Assembly (NCBI RefSeq): GCF_020181035.1
Contig: NZ_JAIQYY010000010.1
Location: 232,321 to 291,050 of the forward strand
Direction of reading: 5' to 3'
DNA: 58,730 bases
DNA from: Streptomyces sp. CoH27
GTDB lineage: Bacteria > Actinomycetota > Actinomycetes > Streptomycetales > Streptomycetaceae
How positions within the stretch are numbered: position 1 is the stretch's first letter; each line of letters opens with the position of its first letter. Under the pieces are notes generated by a model. It saw nothing but the letters and a program-made list of their open reading frames with translations, was not told the DNA's origin and searched no databases. The translations under genes and the position numbers were made by a program. Of the stretch, positions 32,319-40,504 are shown in pieces.

Positions 32319-33080
32319 ATGGCCGACGCACCGTACAAGCTGATCCTCCTCCGCCACGGCGAGAGCGAGTGGAACGCGAAGAACCTGTTCACCGGCTGGG
32401 TGGACGTCAACCTCAACGAGAAGGGCGAGAAGGAGGCAGTCCGCGGTGGCGAGCTCCTGAAGGACGCCGACCTTCTCCCGGACGTGGTCCACACGTCCCT
32501 CCAGAAGCGCGCGATCCGCACCGCGCAGCTGGCCCTGGAAGCCGCCGACCGCCACTGGATCCCGGTCCACCGCAGCTGGCGCCTGAACGAGCGCCACTAC
32601 GGCGCCCTGCAGGGCAAGGACAAGGCGGCGACGCTGGCCGAGTTCGGCGAGGAGCAGTTCATGCTCTGGCGCCGCTCGTACGACACCCCGCCCCCGCCGC
32701 TCGCGGACGACTCCGAGTTCTCCCAGGCGCACGACCCGCGCTACGCCTCCATCCCGCCGGAGCTGCGCCCGGCCACGGAGTGCCTGAAGGACGTCGTCGT
32801 CCGGATGCTCCCCTACTGGTACGACGGCATCGTCCCCGACCTCCTGGCCGGCCGCACGGTCCTCGTCGCCGCCCACGGCAACAGCCTGCGCGCCCTGGTC
32901 AAGCACCTGGACGGCATCTCCGACGCCGATATCGCGGGCCTGAACATCCCGACGGGCATCCCGCTCTCCTACGAGCTGGACGAGAACTTCAAGCCGGTCA
33001 CCCCCGGCGGCACGTACCTCGACCCCGAGGCGGCCGCGGCGGCGATCGAGGCGGTCAAGAACCAGGGCAAGAAGAAGTAA
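32319..33080 (+). CDS. gpmA: 2,3-bisphosphoglycerate-dependent phosphoglycerate mutase
   Basis: A 253-residue glycolytic mutase of normal length that interconverts 3- and 2-phosphoglycerate. The phosphohistidine motif LLRHGESEWN places the catalytic His at about residue 13. Other active-site blocks are NLFTGWVDVNL, RAIRTAQLALE, LNERHYGALQGKDK and the second His in VAAHGNSLRAL. There is no ribosome site; TACGCT lies seven bases before ATG 32319, so translation is probably leaderless. The last codons (QGKKK) and terminator are duplicated imperfectly at 38220-38265, suggesting that DNA was inserted at this gene's 3' end while leaving the protein intact. Confidence 0.97.
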   Translation: MADAPYKLILLRHGESEWNAKNLFTGWVDVNLNEKGEKEAVRGGELLKDADLLPDVVHTSLQKRAIRTAQLALEAADRHWIPVHRSWRLNERHYGALQGKDKAATLAEFGEEQFMLWRRSYDTPPPPLADDSEFSQAHDPRYASIPPELRPATECLKDVVVRMLPYWYDGIVPDLLAGRTVLVAAHGNSLRALVKHLDGISDADIAGLNIPTGIPLSYELDENFKPVTPGGTYLDPEAAAAAIEAVKNQGKKK

Positions 33081-33108
33081 GCCGTACTGATCAAGCCCTC
33101 TACCTGCG
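33063..33108. repeat. Left copy of the gpmA 3'-end duplication (att-like)
   Basis: This 46-base stretch covers the last five codons, stop and first terminator arm of gpmA. It matches 38220-38265 at 38 of 46 positions, with the first 17 bases identical (CAGGGCAAGAAGAAGTA). Together the copies bracket a region with an integrase remnant, as left and right attachment sites would. Confidence 0.55.
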
Positions 33109-33134
33109 GATTGTCCGCTGGTAGAGGGCTTGAT
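33090..33134 (+). terminator. gpmA terminator
   Basis: ATCAAGCCCTCTACC and GGTAGAGGGCTTGAT are perfect 15-base arms. The stem is complete here, whereas the right-hand copy at 38250 keeps only one arm. Confidence 0.9.
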
Positions 33135-33461
33135 GCTGTCCTGGGGCCGTCTCTGGGCCGTGAGCTGCCCGACCGGGCCGTGAGGCAACAGGGCCGGGGG
33201 AGTGCTGTGCCGGCTGCTGCCTCAGCTCTGCCTGTCCTCCTGCCTCGCGCAGGGCCGCGACCGCTCTCTCGGCGGTCTCTTCCGGAATGCGGTCGAGAAT
33301 CACGACGGGGGTCGATCCACCAGGACCTTGCTACCCCAGAGGCTCAGTCCAGCTATCCGGCGTACGACCCGGACCACGTCGAGTGGACAGGCACCCGGAT
33401 GGACGAGCACCACCTCATGGGGCAGGTCGTCGCAGACCAAGGTGAAGTACTTGACCGCCAT
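33100..33461 (-). pseudogene. Frameshifted L7/L12-C-terminal-like protein
   Basis: ATG 33461 has GGGAGGGG at good spacing and encodes MAVKYFTLVCDDLPHEVVLV, then PLDVVRVVRRIAGLSLWGSK. The frame breaks at a run of five C near 33305, where TGA appears; shifting by one base continues with ILDRIPEETAERAVAALREA. Joined, the two parts match the fold of the ribosomal L7/L12 C-terminal domain (helix, GLxLxxxKxLV, then an alternating strand). Such L7/L12-like proteins occur beside integrases in actinomycete integrative elements, from memory. One lost C would explain the break, so a sequencing error is possible. Its downstream end runs into the gpmA terminator and att-like repeat. Confidence 0.7.
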
Positions 33462-33510
33462 CCCTGTTCCCCTCCCGTTTCTGATGAGGAGCGTAAGTGC
33501 CTGAGCCGTC

Positions 33511-34002
33511 TCAGACACCGGCTATTTCGCCGCTGAAAACGGCGGCCACGGCCTTGCGGGTGCGCTCCTGGCTGGAGGGCATCAGGTGCGCGTACACCCG
33601 CACCGTCAGGCCCGGGTCTGAGTGGCCCAGGTACTCGGCGAGTGCCTTGATGTTCTCGCCGGCGTCCAGGAGCTCCGAGGCGTAGAAGTGGCGGAGGGCG
33701 TGCATGCCGTTCTCCCGGGACTCGACGTACGACCCGCCCGGCTTCCGCTCGGGGATCACCCCAGCCGAGGCGAGGGCGCGCTTCCACACCTCCTCGTTGA
33801 GCGACGTATGCCAGACGTGTCCGCCGCACGGCCCGGTGAAGATCAGCCGCTTGGTCACCGGAGGGCCGTCCGCCACCTTCCACGGCAAGGTGATCTCGAC
33901 CGGAGGGAACCGCTTCATGTGGGCGCGGAGAGCGTCAGCGACTGGACCAGGGAGCGCTAGCTCCGGCTGACATCCACGGGTGACATCAACAGCACCGGAC
34001 AC
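33511..34002 (-). pseudogene. Truncated tyrosine recombinase (C-terminal fragment)
   Basis: Encodes only the catalytic C-terminal part (163 residues from the first GTG) of a phage/AICE-type integrase that would normally be about 370-400 residues. The core box HALRHFYASELLDAGENIKA keeps the His and Arg; LGHSDPGLT keeps the second His; and the tyrosine nucleophile is in RVYAHLMP. The N-terminal DNA-arm and core-binding domains and the first catalytic Arg are absent. Sequence before about residue 15 does not resemble an integrase. It therefore cannot recombine. It lies 49 bases before the L7/L12-like pseudogene and next to a tRNA-Arg-like 3' half, the signature of a decayed integrative element. 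Confidence 0.85.
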
Positions 34003-34036
34003 GGGCGTTCATGCACGGCTCAGCACATTCGACCTG

Positions 34037-34116
34037 GCCACGCGGTGGCGCTGCTGGGCCGCGCTTGGATCGAACTCCTGAAGCGGGTGTCGCAGGTTCG
34101 AATCCTGTCGGTGGCA
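34037..34116 (+). pseudogene. tRNA-Arg-like 3' half, possible att site or pseudo-tRNA
   Basis: From the anticodon loop on (CTCCTGA at 34075) the sequence matches the 3' half of tRNA-Arg(CCU): stem AGCGG, T arm with TTCGAAT, acceptor arm CGGTGGC and A discriminator. The upstream 38 bases do not form a proper 5' half: the acceptor pairs only 5 of 7 and the anticodon stem has an oversized loop. A break at the anticodon loop is where integrases usually act in tRNA genes. Its own hairpin terminator follows. Confidence 0.6.
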
Positions 34117-34127
34117 CAGCGGGGAAG

Positions 34128-34153
34128 GCCCCGGACCAATCTTGGTCCGGGGC
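34128..34153 (+). terminator. Terminator after the tRNA-like half
   Basis: GCCCCGGACCA and TGGTCCGGGGC are perfect arms around ATCT, followed by GTTT, as found after functional tRNA genes. Confidence 0.85.
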
Positions 34154-34219
34154 GTTTGACATCCAGTTATCGGCAAGCGCCAGGTCAGCCGACGGCGTAG
34201 GCCTGGTTGGAGTATGTCT

Positions 34220-34246
34220 GGGGCCGGAGGACTGTCCTCCGGCCCC
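34220..34246 (-). terminator. Terminator of the FG-GAP protein gene
   Basis: GGGGCCGGAGGA and TCCTCCGGCCCC are perfect 12-base arms around CTG, 14 bases beyond the gene's stop. Confidence 0.85.
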
Positions 34247-34260
34247 GCGCCGTGTGGCCG

Positions 34261-37233
34261 TCAGTAGAGATTCAGGTAGTTCTGCCAGCCGGTGTCGGCC
34301 TTGATTCGTGCGCCGAACGTGCCGTTTCCGCGGCCGGGGTTGACCCAGACGTTGCCGGCGGAGTCGCGTTCCAGCAGGTCCGCCTTGCCGTCACCGGTCA
34401 CGTCGCCCACACCGATGATCGTGTTGTATCCCTGTCCCCAGTCGGCGAAGACCTCCTTGCGCGCCGCGTAGTTGCTCTTGCCGTTGCCGGCCATGAGCCA
34501 CAGGTTCCGCTTGGAGTCGTACGCCAGCAGGTCCCCCACCCCGTCACCGGTGACGTCCCCGACCGCGATCAGCTTGGTGTACGCCAGGCCGGTGCGCAGC
34601 AGCGTCCGCGCCCCGAACCGGCCCTGGGCGTTGCCCGGGTACAGGTACAGGTTGCCGTTCGACGCGCTCCACGCCAGCAGGTCCGGGTACCCGTCCCCGT
34701 TGACGTCCCCGGCGTGGCCGAGCCACTTGAACTGGTTCCAGCCGGTGCCCAGGTCGGTGTAGGCGCTGCCGTTGGACAGGGTCGAGTACGCGCGCAGATC
34801 ACCGGACGGCGTGCGTACGAGCACGTCGTTGGTCTTCCGGTCGCGCAGAGGACCGAACGGCACCACCGTGGTGCCGGCGGGCCAGGTCGACTTGCCCTTG
34901 AGCGGGATGAAGGAGCCGTTTCCGGTGCTGTCCTTGAAGGAGAAGGTGGTCGCCGAGGTGCGGACCAGGATGTCGCCGAAGGTGTCCGGAAGGCCGTTCG
35001 CCGACTGGAAGTCGTGGAACGCCGGTGCGCCGCCGGGCAGCAGGGTCGTACCCGTGCTGGTGGCGTCCGGGCCCAGGCCGTCGGCCGGCCGTGCGGTGAT
35101 CTTCCACGTGTAGGGCCCGATCGAGGGCCGGGTGATGCCCGGCTCGGTGCCGTCCCATTGCGCGGTGAACTGCGCGCGGGCCGGACCGCCGGTGACGGTG
35201 CTGACGACCCTGCCGGTGGCCACGCTCGTCACGGTCAGCGTCCAGGAGGCGATCGGGCGGGTGACCTGCCATGTGCCCTGCCACGCCGTACCGGCGCTCC
35301 TGACGCCGATTGTCGTCTCGCCGTACAGGGCCACGTCGGACGGCGACACCCCGCTGGGCACCACGTGCACCGTGCCGTCGCTGCCCGCGTACGCGATCCC
35401 GCCGCCGTACGGGTCGACGGTCCAGCCTTGTCCCAGCACGGGGTCGGCCAGATCGGCGACCTTGCGGGTCTGCGCCGTACCGCTGGTGACGTCGGTGACG
35501 CTGAGGGTGCTGCCGGAGGCGGTCGCCGCGAACCCGTCGCCGAGCGCGGTGTCCCCGTCGGCGGTCCACGGCACGGGCACCGACATGCGGGTCACCGTGT
35601 TGTACACCCCAGCGCCTCCGTCGGCCGTGGCACAGGCCCAGTAGATCCAGGGGCCGTTCGCCCGCAGTACCGACAGCGGGCAGTTCGCGACGGTGAAGGT
35701 GCCGGGCGCGGGGGCGGTGGAGGGGGACGTGTTCAGGTTGACGCCGGTGACCGTGCCCGGCGCGGTCTGGGTCCACAGGGTGGTCGCGGACAGCGCGAAT
35801 GTGCTGAACGGCCACGTTTTCGCCTCGACGCCCGTACCGACCTGGATGATCCGGGTCCCTGCCGGTGTCAGGCCGCTGAACGCCTCGGTCGAACCGGCCA
35901 CCTGGACATCGCGCAGGTCGGACAGGCCGGTGGAGGATTTGGACCCGGCGCCCGAAATGATGTCGCCGTTCGCCGTGTCCACCTCGACCGGTGAGCCGTC
36001 CGCGGAGGCGAACAGCGCGTCCCCCTGCGGCAGGGCATTCAGTGGGGTGGTCGCACCCGTGCTCCCCGCGGCATCGACGGGCAGCTCTGTGTGCTCCATC
36101 CGGGAACTGTCCGGGGCGTACGGGCTGGTGTAGGCGGCGTCCAGTTCCCCGTTCGCCAGCGCGAGGGCGTCCGGCCGCCAGGTGGCCACTGGGAAGTCCG
36201 CGATCGCGGTCGAGTCCACGGAGCCGTCGGAGGCTGCGGTCAGCACACGCAGGGTGGTGCCGGACGCCGATGTCTGCGCGACCACGACCTTGCCGTCCGG
36301 GGACTCCGGATCGGTGAGCGGCACGGTGCGCGGGTATCCGGTGCCCAGGGACTGGCCGGGCCCCCCGTTCAGCGGGAGCGCCGACAACGTGAAGCCGGAA
36401 CCCCCTGCCGACGTGACCACGATGAGGTTGTCCCCCACCACTCCGACCGGGCGGGACGGGCCGGGCAGACTCAGGGTGACGGACACCGGGGGCGCCGTGA
36501 CGTCGCTTGCGTCGAAGACCCGGACGTCGCCGGCGGCGTTCAGAAAAACGAGCTTGCCGTCACCGACAGCGAACTGTCCCGTCCCCGGCAGCGAGGACGC
36601 GTCGATCACGGAGTTGCTGCCGTCAGCGTTGATCCACAAGTAGTACTGGGCGCCATTCTGCTCATAGGGGATCAGCATGTGATCGTTGTCCCCACCGCCC
36701 CAGACCGAGCTGCTGAACACGGCGCCGGTCGGTGCGGCGACCGGGGTGAGGGTGCCGTCCGGCGAGGCGAGTGCCAGCCCCCCGCCGTGGTTGGACACCA
36801 GGGCCTTTCCGGCGAAGGCGCCGTACACGTAGCAGTCGCAGGCCGTCCGGCGGCTGCCGTCGGAAAGACTTTGGAACACCAGCGGAGTGCCGCCGGCGCC
36901 GTTGGCGTAGAACGCCACCAGCCCGTTGCCGGCGTACCGGGCGTCCCGGGTACCGGCCGGGAACGCCAGTTGCGTGGTCGTCCCGGAGGCGAAGTCGGTC
37001 CAGGCGTAGCTGTTCCCGTAACTGCCGTGCAGGACGCCGGACGAGGAGACGCCGACGACCTGGCCCGGGTCGACGGAGGCCGGAACGGTCTCGGCCGGCA
37101 GGGTGATTGGCGCGGTGACCGGTGCTGGTGCGGCGGTGTCCGCCCAGGCGACGGGAACAGCGAAGGTTGCCGCGAGCACGGTCGCGGTGGCCGCGGCCAG
37201 CAGACGGCCGCGTCTGTGAGGGTGTTGAGCCAC
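34261..37233 (-). CDS. Large secreted FG-GAP/VCBS repeat protein
   Basis: A 990-residue exported protein. GTG 37233 has GGGGAGG five bases upstream and begins a signal peptide with cleavage after VPVAWA (about residue 31). The first 550 residues look like a beta-propeller of WD/PQQ-like strands (repeated DG and NG turns). An Ig-like segment (about 690-770) follows. The last 200 residues carry FG-GAP/VCBS calcium-binding repeats such as GDVNGDGYPDLLAW, GDVTGDGVGDLLAY and GDVTGDGKADLLE. These domains mediate adhesion or ligand binding; no catalytic motif is seen. It is the largest intact gene between the duplicated gpmA ends and may be cargo of the inserted element. Such proteins are abundant in Streptomyces. 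Confidence 0.92.
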   Translation of the reverse strand: MAQHPHRRGRLLAAATATVLAATFAVPVAWADTAAPAPVTAPITLPAETVPASVDPGQVVGVSSSGVLHGSYGNSYAWTDFASGTTTQLAFPAGTRDARYAGNGLVAFYANGAGGTPLVFQSLSDGSRRTACDCYVYGAFAGKALVSNHGGGLALASPDGTLTPVAAPTGAVFSSSVWGGGDNDHMLIPYEQNGAQYYLWINADGSNSVIDASSLPGTGQFAVGDGKLVFLNAAGDVRVFDASDVTAPPVSVTLSLPGPSRPVGVVGDNLIVVTSAGGSGFTLSALPLNGGPGQSLGTGYPRTVPLTDPESPDGKVVVAQTSASGTTLRVLTAASDGSVDSTAIADFPVATWRPDALALANGELDAAYTSPYAPDSSRMEHTELPVDAAGSTGATTPLNALPQGDALFASADGSPVEVDTANGDIISGAGSKSSTGLSDLRDVQVAGSTEAFSGLTPAGTRIIQVGTGVEAKTWPFSTFALSATTLWTQTAPGTVTGVNLNTSPSTAPAPGTFTVANCPLSVLRANGPWIYWACATADGGAGVYNTVTRMSVPVPWTADGDTALGDGFAATASGSTLSVTDVTSGTAQTRKVADLADPVLGQGWTVDPYGGGIAYAGSDGTVHVVPSGVSPSDVALYGETTIGVRSAGTAWQGTWQVTRPIASWTLTVTSVATGRVVSTVTGGPARAQFTAQWDGTEPGITRPSIGPYTWKITARPADGLGPDATSTGTTLLPGGAPAFHDFQSANGLPDTFGDILVRTSATTFSFKDSTGNGSFIPLKGKSTWPAGTTVVPFGPLRDRKTNDVLVRTPSGDLRAYSTLSNGSAYTDLGTGWNQFKWLGHAGDVNGDGYPDLLAWSASNGNLYLYPGNAQGRFGARTLLRTGLAYTKLIAVGDVTGDGVGDLLAYDSKRNLWLMAGNGKSNYAARKEVFADWGQGYNTIIGVGDVTGDGKADLLERDSAGNVWVNPGRGNGTFGARIKADTGWQNYLNLY

Positions 37234-37389
37234 CCGTTCCTCCCCATGAAGGGAGCGCACCGGGCGCTCAACGCCGGCCATGGTGGGGGTAGGGGGAGCA
37301 CGCCGGCGGCCGGTACCCGGTCCGCTCAAAGTCACGACAGTGTACGCACCTTCCCCTGCGCCACAGCAGGCCCCCACCCCACGCCCGCA

Positions 37390-37608
37390 CGTGATATCGC
37401 GGGCCCCACCTGGGAGAGCATCCGGCCCATCATCGAGGAGTGGACCCGGGCAACCCTGGAGGATGACGACTCAGACGTCCTTCGTATCCCGCGCGCGTGG
37501 CAAGCGGTGGACGATCTCGGCTTGGTCCTCGTACCGCTCGACGGTGAGCCAGCGATCACAGACTTCCTCCTGCACGTCGACGGTGCTACGGCTCGCTTCC
37601 GCTACTGA
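37390..37608 (+). pseudogene. Possible 5'-truncated coding remnant
   Basis: A frame with coding character (IAGPTWESIRPIIEEWTRAT, then IPRAWQAVDDLGLVLVPLDG) ends at TGA 37606-37608. No ATG, GTG or TTG lies at a sensible place at its beginning, and the frame upstream runs antisense into the FG-GAP gene. It looks like the C-terminal 70 residues of a lost gene. The protein family is not recognised. Confidence 0.35.
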
Positions 37609-37854
37609 CCAGGCGAGGCGGCAGGTCCGGCTGTCCCGCGTCCGTCTCAGTTTCCGTCTCATTCAGCCCCGTTCACTGCCGTTCCTGCGAGACCTTGAGC
37701 TGTCCCCGCCTCCACGGCCAACCGACCATGAACGCAGGTGAACGCCCCGACGCTCACGCCTCCGAGCCACCAACAGACTTGGAAAGCGTGCGCGTTCGAA
37801 ACCGGGGAGGACTGCCGCGGGCTCGCTGTCAGAGGTCGATGAGATCGTGCGCCC

Positions 37855-38190
37855 ATGGACACGTTCTTCGATCTCCCCGAACCGGAGACCCCAGAACAAG
37901 CCGTCATCGCCCACTATCGCCTCAGCAACGACCAGTACGGCTCACGTGCCGAGCGCCAAGCAATCTTCGATGCCGAGCGGGCCATGTCTGCCGCAGTTGA
38001 GGAGGCGGGCGTCGGGGACGTCGACGGGAACGAGTTCGGTGGAGGCGAGGTCGTGCTGTACGCCTACGGGGCTGACGCCGAAGCACTTTTCAAGGTCATG
38101 GAGCCGACCCTTCGCAGCCTGCCGTTCAGACCGGCGCATGTTGTGTTGCGACACGGGAGCCACGGAACGGAGTCCCGTGTCGATCTGTGA
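37855..38190 (+). CDS. Uncharacterised small acidic protein, 111 aa
   Basis: Starts at ATG 37855 with FFDLPEPETPEQAVIAHYRL and reads as a compact alpha/beta protein with an acidic helix rich in Ala and Glu (DAERAMSAAVEEAG) and a C-terminal strand region (PAHVVLRHGSHG). There is no signal peptide or membrane segment. Codon bias is weaker than in the core genes, which fits acquired DNA. No Shine-Dalgarno site is present; GATCGT lies six bases upstream, a poor version of the leaderless motif. It is the last gene before the right gpmA-like repeat. Function unknown; similar small proteins accompany toxin or restriction genes, but nothing here shows that. Confidence 0.7.
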   Translation: MDTFFDLPEPETPEQAVIAHYRLSNDQYGSRAERQAIFDAERAMSAAVEEAGVGDVDGNEFGGGEVVLYAYGADAEALFKVMEPTLRSLPFRPAHVVLRHGSHGTESRVDL

Positions 38191-38219
38191 TGCGGTCAGC
38201 AGCGAAGTACCGCAAGGCC

Positions 38220-38265
38220 CAGGGCAAGAAGAAGTAGCCCGGCACGATCAAGCCCCCTGCCTGCG
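38220..38265. repeat. Right copy of the gpmA 3'-end duplication (att-like)
   Basis: Matches 33063-33108 at 38 of 46 positions: CAGGGCAAGAAGAAGTAGCC, then GATCAAGCCCCCTGCCTGCG. In frame it encodes AQGKKK and a stop, with only the first arm of a terminator. It has no gene start of its own, so it is a displaced 3' end. Confidence 0.55.
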
Positions 38266-38304
38266 TCTTCTCCGCCGGCACCTGAAGGAGATGAGGGAGA
38301 GTCC

Positions 38305-38583
38305 GTGAGCAGACCGGCCTCGCACCGCACCACAGCCCTGTATGCGATATCCGCGACCTGCGCCGTCATAGGCGCTCTGCTGTGGATACGCAGCCGGACC
38401 AGTACGCCCCTCACGCTCTCGTCTTCCTCCTACGGGTCCTACCTGGCAGCCGACAGCTACCGCCCGTCGGCCTGGCGGGTGTGGTCACCGGCAGTGCCCG
38501 AAGGACGTCTCGGCCTCTATCTCCTCGCGGCCGGGCTGGTGCTGGCCGTGGTGACGCGCCTGCTCTCCGCCCGGCGTGACTGA
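38305..38583 (+). CDS. Small membrane protein, 92 aa
   Basis: GTG 38305 follows GGGAG at five bases. Two hydrophobic segments (about 11-26, ALYAISATCAVIGALLWI, and 70-85, LGLYLLAAGLVLAVV) flank a polar Ser/Tyr-rich loop of about 40 residues, giving a hairpin topology with both ends inside. The tail is basic (LLSARRD). The family is unknown. It starts 39 bases after the right gpmA-like repeat, so before the insertion it probably lay directly downstream of gpmA. Third-position G/C bias is normal for the core, unlike the gene before the repeat. Confidence 0.7.
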   Translation: MSRPASHRTTALYAISATCAVIGALLWIRSRTSTPLTLSSSSYGSYLAADSYRPSAWRVWSPAVPEGRLGLYLLAAGLVLAVVTRLLSARRD

Positions 38584-38704
38584 GCGGCGCCGAGCGGCGT
38601 GCTCCGCGCGTGACTGCCGTCACATCGCCTCTCGCCATGTCACATCCTGGCACCCCCCGCCCGTCAGAGGGGTGTAGTCAGCACCGAGGACACAGGAGTA
38701 GATC

Positions 38705-39181
38705 ATGGAACCGCGTCTGAACCTCTTCGGCAACCCGCTCGCCGGCCGGGCGATCAAGCACCTGAACGCGGTGGGCCAGGTGGTCGTGGAGTCCGGGCTC
38801 CCCGCCGCCACTCAGGAACTGGTGAAGATCCGGGCCAGCCAGATCAACGGCTGCGGGTTCTGCACCGACATGCACGTCAAGGATGCGCGCGTGGCCGGTG
38901 AGACCGAGCAGCGGCTGCACCTCGTCGCGGTGTGGCGGGAGGCCAAGGTGTTCTCCGAGGCCGAGCGGGCCGCCCTGGAGCTGGTGGAGGAGGGCACCCG
39001 GATCGCCGACGCGGCCGGTGGTGTCCCGGACGACGTGTGGGCGAACGCCGCCAAGCACTACGACGAGAACCAGCTCTTCGGCCTGATGACGCTGGTCGCG
39101 CTCATCAACGCGTACAACCGCCTGAACGTCATCGTCCGGATGCCCGCCGGCGACTACCAGCCGGGCCAGTTCCAGCACTGA
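38705..39181 (+). CDS. AhpD/carboxymuconolactone decarboxylase-like protein
   Basis: A 158-residue helical protein of the AhpD-like superfamily. The redox motif is GCGFCTDMH, with Cys50 and Cys53 forming the CxxC pair and His57 following as in AhpD. The N-terminal helix LVKIRASQINGC is typical. It probably acts as a thiol peroxidase or peroxide-detoxifying partner, reduced by a low-molecular-weight thiol. Mycothiol is plausible, since mshA is nearby, but that is inference. GGAG lies eight bases before ATG 38705. The upstream gap holds two GTCACATC copies (near 38619 and 38637). Confidence 0.93.
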   Translation: MEPRLNLFGNPLAGRAIKHLNAVGQVVVESGLPAATQELVKIRASQINGCGFCTDMHVKDARVAGETEQRLHLVAVWREAKVFSEAERAALELVEEGTRIADAAGGVPDDVWANAAKHYDENQLFGLMTLVALINAYNRLNVIVRMPAGDYQPGQFQH

Positions 39182-39210
39182 CCGCGACGTGCCAGGGGGC
39201 GCGGATCACC

Positions 39211-39636
39211 TCACGGGTGCATCCGGGCCCCCTTCAGCACCTTGTCCACTCCGCTCCGGGGGCCGTACACCGCCAGCCCCACGAGGTCCAGCTCGGCCGT
39301 CGGCACGGCCCGTACCGCCGCGCGGTTGTCGCGGTCGTTGCCCGTCGTGAAGAGGTCCGCCGTGAAGACCGCGCGGGGCAGGGCGCGGTTCAGCACCCTT
39401 GTGTGGGCCGCCTTCAGGGTCTCCTTCGTGCCCTCGAAGACCAGGACCGGCTGGCGGAACATCGGCAGGTACGACACCCCGTCCGCGTCCTCGTACGGCT
39501 CCCCGATCACCTCCTCGATCTCGCTGCCCAGGCCGCTGACCAGGAACGCGGTCACATTGAGGCGCTGCCAGGGCTCCAGGTCCTCGCGGAGCAGTACGGC
39601 GATCTTCGTGTCGAAGCGGATCGGTTCGGTGTTCAT
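39211..39636 (-). CDS. DUF2000-family protein
   Basis: A 141-residue protein matching the DUF2000 plan: DTKIAVLLREDLEPWQRLNV at the N-terminus, a central IGEPYEDADG segment and the C-terminal VPTAELDLVGLAVYGPRSGVD. These resemble peptidyl-tRNA hydrolase PTH2-type folds, but catalytic activity is not established for the family. It is divergent from the AraC regulator, whose start lies 49 bases away, so the regulator may control it. CAGTCT lies six bases before ATG 39636, a weak version of the leaderless -10. It converges with the AhpD-like gene. Confidence 0.88.
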   Translation of the reverse strand: MNTEPIRFDTKIAVLLREDLEPWQRLNVTAFLVSGLGSEIEEVIGEPYEDADGVSYLPMFRQPVLVFEGTKETLKAAHTRVLNRALPRAVFTADLFTTGNDRDNRAAVRAVPTAELDLVGLAVYGPRSGVDKVLKGARMHP

Positions 39637-39685
39637 GGACTGAGACTGCCGCGCCGCCGGGCGGGCGGTCTTGTACGTTCTTTGC

Positions 39686-40498
39686 GTGGCCGCAGCTCAG
39701 CCGGACGTCTCCGCCTGGCGCCCACGGGTCCCGGGTGTCGTGGAGGTCTTCCACGCCCGATTCACTGAATACGCCTACCCCATGCACGTCCATGACGTCT
39801 GGACGCTGCTCATCGTGGACGACGGGGCCGTACGGTACGAGCTGGACCGGCACGAGCACGGCACCCCGCTCGGCACCGTGACCCTGCTGCCGCCGCACGT
39901 CCCGCACAACGGCTCCCCCGCCACCCCGCAGGGCTTCCGCAAGCGGGTGCTGTACCTCGACACCAGCCGGCTCGGTGCCGACCTCATCGGCCCCGCCGTC
40001 GACCGGCCCGATCTCGTCGATCCCCTGCTGCGGCGGCGCGTCGGGCAGCTGCACTCCGCCCTCGCCCGGCCCGGCGACGAGCTGGAGGCGGAGAGCCGGC
40101 TGACCCTCGTCGGGGAGCGGTTGCGGGACCATCTGCGAAGCCGGGGCGGTACGTCCGCGCACCGGGGCGACCCGCTCCTCGCCCGGCGGCTGCGCGAACT
40201 GCTGGACGCCCGGGTCGTCGACGGGATGCGGCTGGAGGAGGCCGCGCGGCTGCTGCACGCCCATCCCGCCCATCTGGTGCGGGCGTTCAGCGCCGCTTAC
40301 GGCATCGCACCGCACCAGTACCTCATGTCACGGCGGGTCGGGCGGGCCCGGCGGCTGCTGCTGGACGGGCAGGCGCCGGGTGAAGTGGCGGCGGCGACCG
40401 GCTTCTGCGACCAGGCCCATCTCACCCGGCACTTCAAGAAGCTGGTCGGGGTCACTCCGGGGCGCTACCGGGTCAGTTCGCGCCGGTCGCCGTCATAG
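39686..40498 (+). CDS. AraC-family transcriptional regulator
   Basis: A 270-residue regulator. An N-terminal cupin-like AraC sensor domain (about 15-110) contains HARFTEYAYPMHVHDVWTLL and LPPHVPHNG, the beta-barrel that binds an effector. The C-terminal pair of helix-turn-helix motifs covers about 165-265: LEEAARLLHAHPAHLVRAFS, then PGEVAAATGFCDQAHLTRHF. GTG 39686 is chosen over TTG 39671 because TACGTT lies six bases upstream, fitting leaderless translation. It is divergent from the DUF2000 gene and probably regulates it or itself. The effector is unknown. Confidence 0.92.
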   Translation: MAAAQPDVSAWRPRVPGVVEVFHARFTEYAYPMHVHDVWTLLIVDDGAVRYELDRHEHGTPLGTVTLLPPHVPHNGSPATPQGFRKRVLYLDTSRLGADLIGPAVDRPDLVDPLLRRRVGQLHSALARPGDELEAESRLTLVGERLRDHLRSRGGTSAHRGDPLLARRLRELLDARVVDGMRLEEAARLLHAHPAHLVRAFSAAYGIAPHQYLMSRRVGRARRLLLDGQAPGEVAAATGFCDQAHLTRHFKKLVGVTPGRYRVSSRRSPS

Positions 40499-40504
40499 CG
40501 ACCG

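Noticed and set aside
37780..37815. tRNA-Ser-like segment with TTGGAAAGC and GTTCGAAAC
   Set aside because: No acceptor or T-stem pairing could be built around it.
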